Origin: Hepsetus odoe
Lineage: Eukaryota; Chordata; Actinopteri; Characiformes; Hepsetidae
Assembly: GCA_017165825.1 (NCBI GenBank)
Contig: CM029367.1
Location: forward strand, 11,175,183-11,239,182
Length of the DNA stretch: 64,000 nt
Direction: 5' to 3'
Shown: positions 1 to 36,500 of the stretch, piece by piece
How the letters are laid out: each line of letters starts with the position of its first letter
Numbering within the stretch: the stretch's first letter is position 1
The notes under the pieces: generated by a model
Database searches by the model: none
What the model was told of the DNA's origin: nothing
The model's input: only the letters and a program-made list of their open reading frames with translations
Translations under genes and position numbers: made by a program

Positions 1-391
1 TTTCACCAAAGATGTTTGTTTCATGTTCAAAAGCAATTTTGAAGATGATTTTCACCCCCTCTCTAGCAGTTTTTGTTACTGTTCCTTTAGGACGGACAGG
101 CAGAAGACTGATTTTCTGACTGTGTCTGTACTGTGCCTTATTCAGCAAGCAGACTAAAACTAGATGACTTTATTGGGAATGAGTGGTTCCCATCTGCAGG
201 ATACTGAATATTAATGTAAATGTATTTTTTATGTATAGTCACAGAGATGAGTATATATGTATAGTCTCATTCCGGGAGTATTGCTAATCTTTAACACTCC
301 AGTCCTTAAAGGTCTTTAAGCAACACACTGCAGCTTGTAACATGAAGAGAGCAGTATTTCATTTTGTCCCTCTTATTTCCTTTCCACACAG

Positions 392-25449
<25,058 letters not shown>

Positions 25450-28300
25450 CCTGACTACAGCAGTGACCACACCCTGCCAGAGACACTGGACTTCCTTTGG
25501 AACAGTCCCACTTCCTGTGGAGACGAGAGGGAGCAGAGAGGCCGGGCAGGAAAGGTGATATTCACCAAGCAACTAAAGGAAGAAAAAAAAATGAGACAAA
25601 ACTTAACCTAGAGTTACCTCAGCGGGTGACAGAGGTGCAGAGCTCTGACCCTGACAGCTCTCATGCTCAACAGCCAGGACTTGGGATCCAGCCACCTCAA
25701 GCCTGCTCTGACTGAGAGCACTTTCGGTCAGAATCGGACTTCTTTAGCTTCAAGAGTCTTCTTTAGATGGTTGCTTTTGCGTTGTTTTGGCTTTTGTTTT
25801 CTTTTTTTTTTTTGGTTTTGTTTTGGGGTCAATTCCATTTCAATGTTCTTCTGAACTGTTTCTTTTTGCGGTCTTATATTTGAAGAGGCCTTAAAATCTG
25901 AACCTCCAGTTACAGTCAAAACTCCACAACTTGTAACTTGGACGGCATTCAGGTCTGAAGTGGTACTTTATTCCTGCTGTGGTCAAAAAAAACCCTACGC
26001 ATAACCTGCTTGAGAGTTGCTATTTTTTTAAGAGAGACAAAAGGAATGTTTAGTGAAGTTGCTTCAGGCACGCCCGAACGCTCCGCACCGGCAGTCTCAT
26101 GGATGTGTCCTGTTAATTTGTGCAAAAACTTTTGCAGTACTTGAATGAAGAAATACAGCCTATTTTATGTGGGGAGGAGAGAGGAAAAGAAAAACACGAA
26201 GCCTACAGCGTATCTGTCCGAAGCAAAGAGCTGTTGTGGTAGAAGTTAGATAATTCTGAACCTCGCTGGAGTCACACGAGAGTCACAGTGTTCTTCACCA
26301 AAATCAAAGGCCGTTTAACCTGATGCATAAATCAGCTTTTGATCCTCGAATCCTAATGGAGCTTGACCTTGGGCAATCCGTTCGATTCCAGGGAAACCAA
26401 TAATACATGTTTCGCATTAACGTTATCGTGGCCTACACACAGTAATAATATTGCTTAAAGGTAATGAAAGATTATTAAGGGTACAAAATGTTCAGTCAAA
26501 ATTCATTTTTTGACAAAAGAAAGATATGGGGGTTTTCATTTCTGAGGAATAGATAATGACACAGAAATAACCCCACAAATACCCCATGATTGTTTCTTTA
26601 GTGCTTCTTTCTTTTTAATGGTATTTTCTCAGACAAGACAGAAATCAATATAACAAGTCCCGTTTACTCCCCCCTCCCTGCGTTTTCCCCCCAAGCAAAA
26701 ATCAAGCCTGAGCTTTCTGCTTGAATCCCATTTAATGTTCTCAGCCTTAGAACTGAACAAGGAACAACCAGTGCAGACAAACCAAAACGAACCTAAGAAA
26801 TGTTCACCAAATTGGAATTTTTGAAGCATATTAATCACAGTTTAAACTGTAAATGTAAAATATTTACAAATATATTTTGCAGAATTACTAAAATGACAGC
26901 GAGTGCGGAAGGTGATGAAATAATACAATAATCCATCAGCGAAGCAAGTGCTCTTTTTCGTCATTAAGTCAAATGAAAGTGGAATGCTTTGAACATAAGC
27001 ACATTTAGCTGGAAAGAAACTCCGTAGATGCTGAATCTTGCATCCAGCGCCCATCCACAAAGCTGATTTAAGGCAATTTAAACAAAGAAGGAAAAAAAAA
27101 ATCACTGAAAAAAAAGACTAAAATGCTGCTGCCCCACACACATGCATGCGCACATAATACAGTATGTGTTTACCTAGTGGTAATTATCAAATAATAAATG
27201 ATTACATTCATACTTTATCACACGGTTGGGGAATATTTAGCAGCAGATCAGCATCAAGCTTCAGTTTGAATCAGCTCTCCTTTGTTTGATCATATTTCGT
27301 TTTTTTCAGCCTCTAGAAGGTTGAGTTCTTCGAGACAGGACCGCGCTCTGGAAGCCTTCATGTAAACACAGCAGGACTGATGAGTGATTATAACCAATAC
27401 GATGGTGGACAGTTTACAGAGAGGTTACTTGGGTACCAAAGGAGTACACAATCAGTTATGGGCAACTGTGTGTCCATCATAAGCAGTTGGAGCGCATCAA
27501 AACATATGTGTGTCTATTATTTTCTTTTTTTCTTTATGGCACGTGCAATGCGTGTAGGAAAAGCTCATGTTTTGAGGCATAAGCTATACTCTTATGGTGC
27601 TATCTTAGAGAGTCATGCACTTTCTGATCCTGTGTGTATGGGCGTGTGTGTGCGTCCTTAGATGTGCGTGCCTGCTTTTGGCTAATGCCATAATCCAGCC
27701 CACCCCCCAAACCCTAGCCCTCCCCTCCCAACAACCTTACAAATTTAACAAAAGTGTGAGTTATGAGGAACTACAGCGCCATAAACCTCAGTCACTAAGG
27801 TCACCCACAGCCCAATTTTCTCCCCTCATATGCACTATGTTTAGAAACTATTATCATTCTTCTTATTATAATTATGGTTATTATTATTATTATTATGATT
27901 GTTGTTATTGTTCCTACAATTATTATTACCACAATTATCAGTGATTATTATCATTGTTATTTTCTTAATTAGAGTTCAATTTTAAATTAACTTATATTTT
28001 TTATACAAAAAAAAGTTAGCGTTTTTGTTTTGTACAGAGCAAAATTGTGCGTCATGAAGAAGCATATGGTCATTTAGACCCACTGAATACTGTTGCCCAA
28101 GATAAATGAGGAATGTCTTGACTGTAAATACAAGAGCAGTTTTATTATATTTAATTTTATTAAATATTTCTGGGAAAAAAACACTTGTTTGTGTGGTATT
28201 CTGAATTTCTGTAGAATTTTCAGGCACTGTCCGTGGCTCCTTGTATGTTGGCAGACCGAGGATTGTGCTTGATGCAGAATTTGGTTAGTGTCACCACCTA
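25450..28300 (+). other. pde10a 3' UTR and downstream flank
   Basis: No coding exon is seen after the stop. Candidate polyadenylation signals are AATAAA at 27193-27198 and ATTAAA at 28159-28164; which is used cannot be told. ATT/GTT-rich low-complexity sequence occupies about 27845-27960. Confidence 0.5.
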
Positions 28301-28369
28301 GTGGACTTCAGCTCTACATCCACAAAAACTAGTTCCACAGAAAATGCATTTTGAAACGCCAGCCTTTTT

Positions 28370-28745
28370 TATGGACACTCATTATATGGTCAAAACTATG
28401 TGGACCCCATCATACTTATACATATATACTTAAATAATTACATAAGCTCATATAAACCGGTTCTAAGAGCTTGGGCATTAAAAAGGCCACTTATCTGGGA
28501 AAACTTTTCTCATCCAGTCAAAAAAGCATTTGTGAGGTGATGCACTGGTGCAGTCAAGATCAGCTTATCTTGAAGGTGTTTGCCTCGCCATGGGCAGGTC
28601 TCTGAAGATGTCTTTATGGACCTTAGCTTGTCTGGTCTACAGACGTGTTGCTGAGTGCTTGTGGTTGACTCATACAGCAGAAGTAGAATGGCAGTAATTT
28701 CGTAAAAAGACACAACAAAGGTGACATCCTATGACATCTCCAGAT
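28370..28745. mobile_element. Possible mariner-type MITE
   Basis: TATGGTCAAAACTATGTGGA at about 28385-28404 resembles the terminus of a fish mariner-type MITE. The right end is not clear. Confidence 0.4.
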
Positions 28746-28860
28746 TTAAAGTCAGAGCTCTTTCCTATGATTGTTTCCACTGTCTGTGTTCTTCATTATT
28801 TTTATACACTTGATGCATATAAACGGAATGAGATTATTTTAGCCTTTTTCCTGGTATTTA

Positions 28861-30341
28861 CACTGGAGATCAAAATTAGAGAACAACCTACAATTTCCTA
28901 AATGTCAAGGTCACAACATAGTCCTGTCTGGAAATGATCCAAACAGGAGTAAAAGAGCAGTATTTTAACCATGTCATGAGTTACATCAATTCAGAAGCAC
29001 AGTATAAGTAACTTAAATTAAACATTGGAAAAAGAACACTGATCAAAATTAGAGAACACTTTCAGATTCCTCCCAGTTATTGGTGTTAATCTGGCAGCGG
29101 GTGCCAATTTCCTTAATTATCTGACAAACCCTATTTAACTAGCAGCCTAGCTTTCCAGTTATTAATGACTTTGCGAGATGTTGAGCTGTTCTAAAGTAAC
29201 TGAAACCCTCCGGCAGCAGGTTGTCCTGCACCAGGTGAAGGCCAAAGGGCCGACCCCATCAGCCATAGCAAGAGAAGTTGGTCGTTCCAAATCTGTGATT
29301 TCTAGAATATTGCACCTTTACAGTGTTACAAACTCAATCAAGTCCCCCAAGAAGGCTGGTCGTCCACAAAAGACAAATGCAAGAGAGGACAGGATAATGC
29401 AGAGAATATCGTTGGGGAATTGTTTCAACACTGCAGTTGGAATTGCTCGCCAATTCAGCTCTGAAAGAGTTAAGGAACTGTCTCGACATACGACATAAAA
29501 CATTTGAGAGCATCTGGTCTGACAGGCTACTCTGCAGTGACCAAACCTCTCATAAGCAGGAAGAATCAGAATAAGCATGTTGTTAGGACGGAGGAGAACT
29601 GCTCCAAAGTTCACTTTAGTGATGAAAGCAAATTACATTTTTATTTGCGTCTGGTGAGAAACATCATGTTCATTGTCAAACTGGGGAAAGTCTGAACCCC
29701 AACTGTGTTAAGCAGTCAGAGAAAGGTGGAGGAGGAAGTGTCATGGTTTGGGGAGTGTTTTCTGCAGCAGGAGTTGGGCCTCTTACAGCTGAATGCAAAT
29801 GTTTATCAGAATCTTCTTTGACAACATGTTCCTTCCCTGCGTTCCTCACCCCTGACCTGTCCCCTGTCGCACAGCAAAACGGGTAAAGCAGCTCCTTGAA
29901 ACTGAAAACACTGAAATTCTGAAATGGCCAGCCCAGAGTCCTGATCTAAACCCAGTAGAAAACCTCTGGAAAATCCTTGGTGGCAAAGTTATGGCTAAGA
30001 AACCCACTACAGTCACTGAACTGTGGAGGAGACCACAAGAAGAGTGGACCAAAATCACACCAGAGCAGTGTGAGAAACTAGGGAGGCCCTGTGGCCACCG
30101 ATGTGCTGAAGTAATCAAAGCAACAGCCTATTAACTTTTGACTGTTCTCTAATTTTGACCGCTGTGTATTCAGCAAAAACAAGTTCTGTTTTGTTTTTTC
30201 CATTTCCTCAGTTATTCTGGATCACGCTGTTCTAGTAGCGTAGCATAGCCACAACAGTAATTCCTTCAAAGGTTGAGCAATGAAAGAAATAATGACGTTA
30301 TTTCTGAAAAAACTAATGTTCTCTAATTTTGATCTCCAGTG
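28861..30341 (+). mobile_element. Tc1-like transposon, complete ends, inactive
   Basis: A 1.48-kb element flanked by TA (28859-28860 and 30342-30343). Its outer ends are inverted copies beginning CACTGGAGATCAAAATTAGA. A second internal copy of the binding motif (GATCAAAATTAGAGAACA) lies near 29041, and its inverted partner TTCTCTAATTTTGACC lies near 30145. This is the double inverted/direct repeat layout of the Sleeping Beauty type. A broken transposase gene lies between. Confidence 0.85.
29178..30134 (+). pseudogene. Tc1-like transposase, frameshifted
   Basis: An N-terminal frame (29178-29498) carries a helix-turn-helix (TPSAIAREVGRSKSVISRIL) and a GRPQKT AT-hook-like motif. Further frames give FSDESK (first catalytic aspartate), GGGGSVMVWGVFSAAGVGP, and WPAQSPDLNPVENLW (third catalytic block with the glutamate). 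At least two frame changes and stops separate them, so no functional protein is made. Confidence 0.82.
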
Positions 30342-30626
30342 TACATTTTGAGCTGTTATATTAGACAAGTGTTTGTTATTGTCCTGTGAGGTTATTTATT
30401 CATTCATTCATTCATTCAACAACTCGACATGAAACCAGAGAGCCGTTTACGAGGGGAAGCACACCAGTTATATCTGTGACGCCAAGAACGACATCCACAG
30501 TCGAGGGCAGAAATATAGATAGGATTAATCTTTGCCAGAGTGTGGAGAAAGAAACGAAATGCTAATAGACCAAAACAACCATCATGCACCTCTGCTTTTT
30601 CACCGTGCTGCAGGAGGCAACCAAAT

Positions 30627-30695
30627 CCAGCGCCCGGGGAGCAGTGATGGGGAAAGTACCTTGCTCAAGGGTGCCTCAGGGTAACCCGCTGTTCC
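30627..30695 (-). mobile_element. SINE fragment, type A, inverted
   Basis: Only the core remains: GCGCCCGGGGAGCAGTGATG and ACCTTGCTCAAGGGTGCCTC. Confidence 0.65.
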
Positions 30696-31269
30696 AGGGC
30701 AGAACAGACGCTGTAATCATTATTGTTGATGTAACTCACAAAGAATGAATGATTCTGAATTCTACAAACCCAACTTAAGAGAAATGCGTCCCACACAGTC
30801 AGGGGAACGTTATCATACGGCCGGACAACGTTCCAGAACAAGAACCCGGTCACTGTGAATGACCGTCAGAATTCCTTACCAATCAGGCCTTCACAGCAGC
30901 TGTCAGAGGGAAGCCGTTCAATGGCAAAGGTTTACAGATCAGCAAGACAAGGACCAGAAGAAAGGAAACAGCCTGATTCTTAAAGGTTTTTGACTTTTTT
31001 ACTTTGTCATTGTGTGAGTATTATATGTAGACTGATGAGAACAAGCAGCATTAAATGCATTTTAAAAAAGAACAAATAAACATTTAGACAACTTCAACCC
31101 TAAAAAGTGTATAGACAATCTTAAAGGGAGGTGAAAATAAAACCGTTTTATAAACTTTTTATCAACCGTCGATAAATTCTTTTTAACACCTTTTTAGTTT
31201 CCTGTGTCACTGGTTTGTTGTTGTCCCACACCGACTTTTCAACTTTTCAACCATTAAAATAAAGATTAT

Positions 31270-31470
31270 TGGCGGCCTAGGGATAAGGGAATAGGTCCCA
31301 TAATCAGAGGGTCGTGGCTTCGAGTCCTACACTAGTAGGTTGCCCTGAGATCTTCTTGAGCAAGGTACTGGCCCCATCACTGCACCCATCCACTGGATTT
31401 GGCTGCCCGCTGCTGAACAGTGTGTGTGGAAAAAGTATGTGTGGTTCACAATGACAAGTAGCAACTCTCA
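31270..31470 (+). mobile_element. tRNA-derived SINE, type A, direct
   Basis: Begins with GGCGGCCTAGGGATAAGGGA, then a B-box-like GGCTTCGAGTCC, the TTGCCCTGAGATCTTCTTGA core, and ends with TTCACAATGACAAGTAGCAA. It lies just upstream of the C6orf118-orthologue promoter region. Confidence 0.75.
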
Positions 31471-31576
31471 CACAGTATTAATTAGATTTTTTTTCTGTAG
31501 CTGAATAAAGAAATACTTCAGAAAACATTGTGGTGGAATTTCCCCGCGAAGAGTCTGTGTGGGAGATGGTTATTTG

Positions 31577-31590
31577 GTCGCTATGGAAAC
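31577..31590. promoter_or_regulatory. RFX X-box motif
   Basis: GTCGCTATGGAAAC fits the X-box pattern (GTNRCY-AT-RGNAAC) at every defined position. It lies about 470 bases upstream of the putative first-exon donor of the C6orf118 orthologue. X-boxes mark ciliary genes. Confidence 0.5.
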
Positions 31591-31906
31591 GGACAGTGAA
31601 GCCAGTGTCTGATATGGAGATGTAATTTCCTGTGTGGCGAAAGTGACATCTCTGCTGAAAGGGTTTAGGTTCAGATCTTCTGTTCATGGTCGTTACATTT
31701 TCATGTCCACAACACAAGATCATCTCCATCACTGCGCACATTCTTAATGTCTACAAATCTCTGCGCATGGGCCAAACACCTCCCCACAGTTCACCCTCCG
31801 CTCAGTGCAGGAACAGTCCTTCACTCTCCCTGGCTGCGGGTCTGGACCACTAATCTGTCCAGTATGAAGAAAGAAGCTAATCCGGTCGACTGAAGACAGC
31901 AACGCC

Positions 31907-31977
31907 GCGCACAAGGGGAAGATCACTCCGCGCACAAGGGGAAGATCACTCCGCCACAGAGGAGCCACAGAGGAGCC
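31907..31977. repeat. Short tandem duplications in the CpG-rich segment
   Basis: GCGCACAAGGGGAAGATCAC is present twice with a period of 23 bases, followed by a shorter doubled unit (CACAGAGGAGC). Confidence 0.85.
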
Positions 31978-32008
31978 AAGGAAACCCCGTAACCAAGCGG
32001 AGCGGGTC

Positions 32009-32032
32009 GCTTCCTTAGCAACCAGTGTTTAC
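32009..32032. promoter_or_regulatory. X-box-like half-site plus forkhead motif
   Basis: GCTTCCTTAGCAAC has a perfect right X-box half (AGCAAC) and a weaker left half. Four bases downstream is TGTTTAC (32026-32032), the forkhead core. This pairing is typical of RFX/FOXJ1 ciliary promoters. Confidence 0.4.
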
Positions 32033-32182
32033 ACTGAGTGCGTCACGCGCAGAAACAGGTGAGTTTAGAAATGTTAAGAGTGCTGCAGGTCACTGAGACG
32101 CGCCTTTTTAAGCAGTGCAGGTATAGATTAGATCAGAAATTCACGGAGGGACTTTCTCTTCCAGCACTTTTCTCTTTTGCCT

Positions 32183-32846
32183 GACAGAGTGATCGATAGA
32201 TAGACAGAGTGATCGATAGATAGACAGAGTGATCGATAGACAGAGTGATCGATAGANATAGACAGAGTGATCGATAGATAGACAGAGTGATCGATAGACA
32301 GAGTGATCGATAGACAGAGTGATCGATAGATAGATAAACAGACTGACAGTGATAGATAGATAGATAGATAGACAGATAGAGTGATCGATAGATAGATAGA
32401 GTGATCGATAGATAGATAGACAGAGTGATCGATAGATAGATAGATAGACAGAGAGATAGATAGATAGACAGAGTGATCGATAGATAGATAGATAGATAGA
32501 CAGAGTGATCGATAGATAGATAGATAGATAGATAGACAGAGTGATCGATAGATAGATAGACAGAGTGATCGACAGATAGATAGATAGACAGAGTGATCGA
32601 TAGATAGAGTGATCGACAGATAGATAGATAGACAGAGTGATCGATAGATAGATAGACAGAGTGATCGACAGATAGATAGATAGACAGAGTGATCGATAGA
32701 TAGATAAACAGAGTGACAGAGTGATAGATAGATAGATAGATAGATAAACAGACTGACAGAGAGATAGATAGATAGACAGAGTGATCGATAGATAGATAGA
32801 TAGACAGAGTGATCGATAGATAGATAGATAAACAGACTGACAGAGT

Positions 32847-32884
<38 letters not shown>

Positions 32885-32914
32885 CAGATAGATAGATAAA
32901 CAGACTGACAGAGT

Positions 32915-32947
<33 letters not shown>

Positions 32948-33340
32948 ACAGACTGACAGAGTGATAGATAGATAGACAGACAGATAGATAGATAGATAGA
33001 TAAACAGACTGACAGAGTGATTAATAGATAGATTGACAGAGTGGTCGATAGATAGGTAGACAGACTGATAGATAGATAGACAGATAGATAGATAGATAGA
33101 TAGATAGATAAACAGACTGACAGAGTGATTAATAGATAGATTGACAGAGTGGTCGATAGATAGATAAACAGACTGACAGAGTGATTGATAGATAGATAGA
33201 TAGATAGATAAACAGACTGACAGAGTGATTGATAGATAGATTGACAGACTGATAGATAGATAGATAGATGGATAGACCGACCAACAGATAGAGAGATAGA
33301 CAGACAGAGTGATTAGATAGATAGACAGATCTATCTATCT
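32183..33340 (+). repeat. Compound GATA/GACA minisatellite
   Basis: About 1.16 kb of GATA units interspersed with GACAGAGTGATC and AAACAGACTGACAGAGTGAT blocks, repeating at roughly 20-40 bases. Two blocks are visible: GATC-rich units at first (to about 32700), then units with AAACAGACTGACAGAG. There is an N at 32257. The right end flips to ATCTATCTATCT, giving a small palindrome near 33320-33340. The array lies wholly in the putative 5' intron of the C6orf118 orthologue. Confidence 0.97.
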
Positions 33341-33532
33341 AACAGTTCTAACTATGTTCTGAAGTTTATTGAGGCTAAAGTGTTGAAACAAACGTATCGG
33401 TGTGAAATATCTTACTTTGTATTACTTTCCCAACTCACTTCTCAGAGCAAACCATGTGATTTGTTTGGTACATAGATGAACAAATGTAGCTTTTTTAATG
33501 ACAACTATTTGGTGGTTGTTCAGCCTGCAGCC

Positions 33533-36500
33533 ATGTCTGCATCAGGTAGTCAAAAGATGAGGCCCTCAGACGTCCGGCGAGAGCGGAAGGAGCTGCTGCT
33601 GTGTGCGGAGAGAGGCAACAAGGAGGACATCCACACCTACAGCTCAGGACATCTGGGGCCCCACAGCTTAAATCCCATACCTGTCTTCTACCGACACATC
33701 AAGCCAATCTGGGAACAGTCTAAGTCCACAGAGTTCAAACATCCAGGCCGCTCTTGCCTTAAAGAAAGCAAAGAGATGAAGGATAACGAGGAAGTAAAGA
33801 AAGAAGCTTTGCATAACCTCACTATGGCCCCTACGCTGCAGGAGCCGGCAGATCACTGTAGGGCATGGAGCCCTAGCTTCCCACCATGGACCACAAGTGT
33901 GGATTTGTACAAGACCAGGGAAGTCCTGGATACCACAGAGCTTTTCCTTGTAAAGCCCAGCAATCTGAGGCCTGGGCCTTGGGCACCTGCTCCTGCACCT
34001 GAGGTGGATCAGGGCCGCTACTGGTGCACACACTCTTACCTAGCTGGTCATACCTGCAGCGATCAGCTGCGATTATGGAAACAGTTTGACAGGCGAATCG
34101 TGAGGAAGCAAGACTTGATCATCAGGAACTGTCTGAGCGGCAGGGAGGCAGCAGAGCGACTCGAGCGAAACCTTCAGCAGGTCAACACAGGCAGTAAAAC
34201 CTAAGCAGGTTTTATGTAGATTATAAAGACATAATCTACATTTTTTGTTCCAAAGTGCCATGAACACACCATGTTCACTCATTCTTGCTTAATTTATTCA
34301 TGTTCTGTTGGTATGATGGTGTGTAAGCAATTTTGCATGGGTGTAAACCAAGTTCAGGTTTTGATGTTAAATATTTTGAGCACTAGTGTTTTCCTTGTTT
34401 GGGAGATTTTTAGCAAAATGAACTCCTAAGTTTAATCAAGCTCTACCCACTACCTTGATCTTCCACCACAACATGTCACCACATGCCTCCTCAGAGGTGC
34501 CCCCTTTTTAAGCTCACTGGAGAGCTCACCACACTTGAAGGAGAGCACTAGGAGTTAACAGATGTTAACACTAATTAGTGAGCAATGGGGAGAAAAGCAT
34601 TCTAGCATTCTTCTTCTTTTTCTTTCGGCTGCTGCTGTTTAGGGGTCACCACAGTGGATCAACCGTCTCCATGTCTTCCAGTCCTCTGCATCTTCCTGCT
34701 TCAAACCAACCACCTGCATGTCCTCTCTCACCACGTCCATAAACCTCCTCTTTGGTCTTTCTCTTTTCCTCTTTCCTGGCAGCTCCATCTTCAGTATATC
34801 CAATATAATTCATATAGTTCATGTCAATACAATCCTCATCTCTCCTCTGGATACCAAACCAACGCAACCTTGCTTCTCCAACTTTGTCTTCAAAACGTCT
34901 TACCTGAGCTGTCCCTCTAATATACTCATTTCTAATCCTGTCCCTCCCCATCACACCCAACGAAAATTTCAGCAGTCCAGTTATGCTCCCTGTAAATCTC
35001 ACTGAGTATTTAAATTTGTGACCTCCTGATAATAAAGATAGAAGACAGTTTTGCCACTCAAGTCAAAGTGCAGGAGCTTTCTAAATTTGTTCTGGAACGG
35101 AGTGATTTCCGTATGGGATTTTCAACAAATGTGCAGCATGGGTTGGAACCAGAAAATTATTTCCCATTAAATTATGGGGAAAGAGTGTGAGATACTTGGC
35201 TCAATAATTTCACAGAATTAAACTCTCCACTGCTCCAGCACTAGAATCTCGTCATGAAAACACTGAAAAATATACAGCAGGAAGTGAAGTTCTTGCAATC
35301 TCCCCTGCGCTTGATGGTTGTGCAGTGCAAAATGAAAGCTTAGATGAAAGTGAAAAAACACAGACTTCATTCATTTTAGTCATGACCCTCTCAAATGTGT
35401 TTTAGAAATGAATAGCAGGCTTTTAAATAATATAAGATGTTTAAATTTGTTCACCTGAGTAAAAAATGTTTCAAGATTTGCTGAAAGGCTGTGGCTCAGT
35501 GCCCAGAAATAGCCTCTGCTGAATGTAGTCATCTCAGAGTTCGGTAACATGCTGATGTGAAAGCGCCCCCTGAAGAACTTACACATGCATGCATGGCAGG
35601 AGCTGAGGAGACTTCCTGCCTGCAGGGGCCCGTGCCGAGAGCGCCTGGCAGCGATCAGTGACGTCTTCAGTGACGTGTGTGACGGCTCACCTGTGCTTGG
35701 TAGTCTCCTTCGAGAAATAAAGGTGAGAGGAACTGTTAACACACAAACTACCTGTGTCTAATGAATAAACCTCACTGGGAATGCTTACATGATATCACAG
35801 TCATTATATTACATTACAAAGTGCTTTCAATGATGCATTTCATGATTAAGCAGTTGCACTAGTGATGATGCCCACATTAACTACACTTAACAAAACCCAG
35901 GAAGAGTGTAGTACGTGACCCCATAGAATATGAGCATTATAATTCATAATTCTTTATTAGATGAGCCAAATGCCAACGTATGATCTTAGACTTAATATGT
36001 GCCCCCAACACGCCGACTGTTAAACTATTGTTCTCTTTTTTAATGAAAACCCTTATCATTTTTCTTTACATATAGATGGAGTATGATTTATACCTGAACT
36101 TTATCACTTCCTCACATTCACCTCTCCAAGATATGGTGAGAACATTACACTTCATTCTCTGACTATATTTAACTCCAGCTGTGTTCACTGGTGGCAAACT
36201 AAGACAGAAGCGTTGACTGGACCATCAGATTAAATGAGCAACATTCGAATTTTACAAAATGTTCACACTTAATATTATATTCATATTGATATAGTTATAT
36301 TCTTATTATTATAGTCTGCATTGATACCACCTGAAAACTCTGAGGGAGTGGAGTTAGAGGAAGCATCAAGGCAGGTGTCATTATTGGAAGATGAAGCAAG
36401 AAGAGCTCTGGAGGACAATGATAGGTACAATTCTGCTTGCTTTGAAATGACCACTTACCCAGATTTTTTCTTAAACTTTAAAGGAACCATATCAAATCTT

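Larger units (their letters stand above)
31780..32058 (+). promoter_or_regulatory. CpG-rich start region and putative non-coding first exon
   Basis: A locally GC- and CpG-rich segment (CGGGTCGC, GCGTCACGCGC and others) in an AT-rich neighbourhood. It ends with a good donor, AACAG|GTGAGT at 32058/32059, which would join the acceptor before 33531. A start site upstream of that donor is inferred; the exact position cannot be read. Confidence 0.5.

Noticed and set aside
32183..33340. GATA array as a regulatory cluster for GATA factors
   Set aside because: Motif density is a by-product of tandem repetition; without evidence of binding it is simpler to call it a minisatellite.
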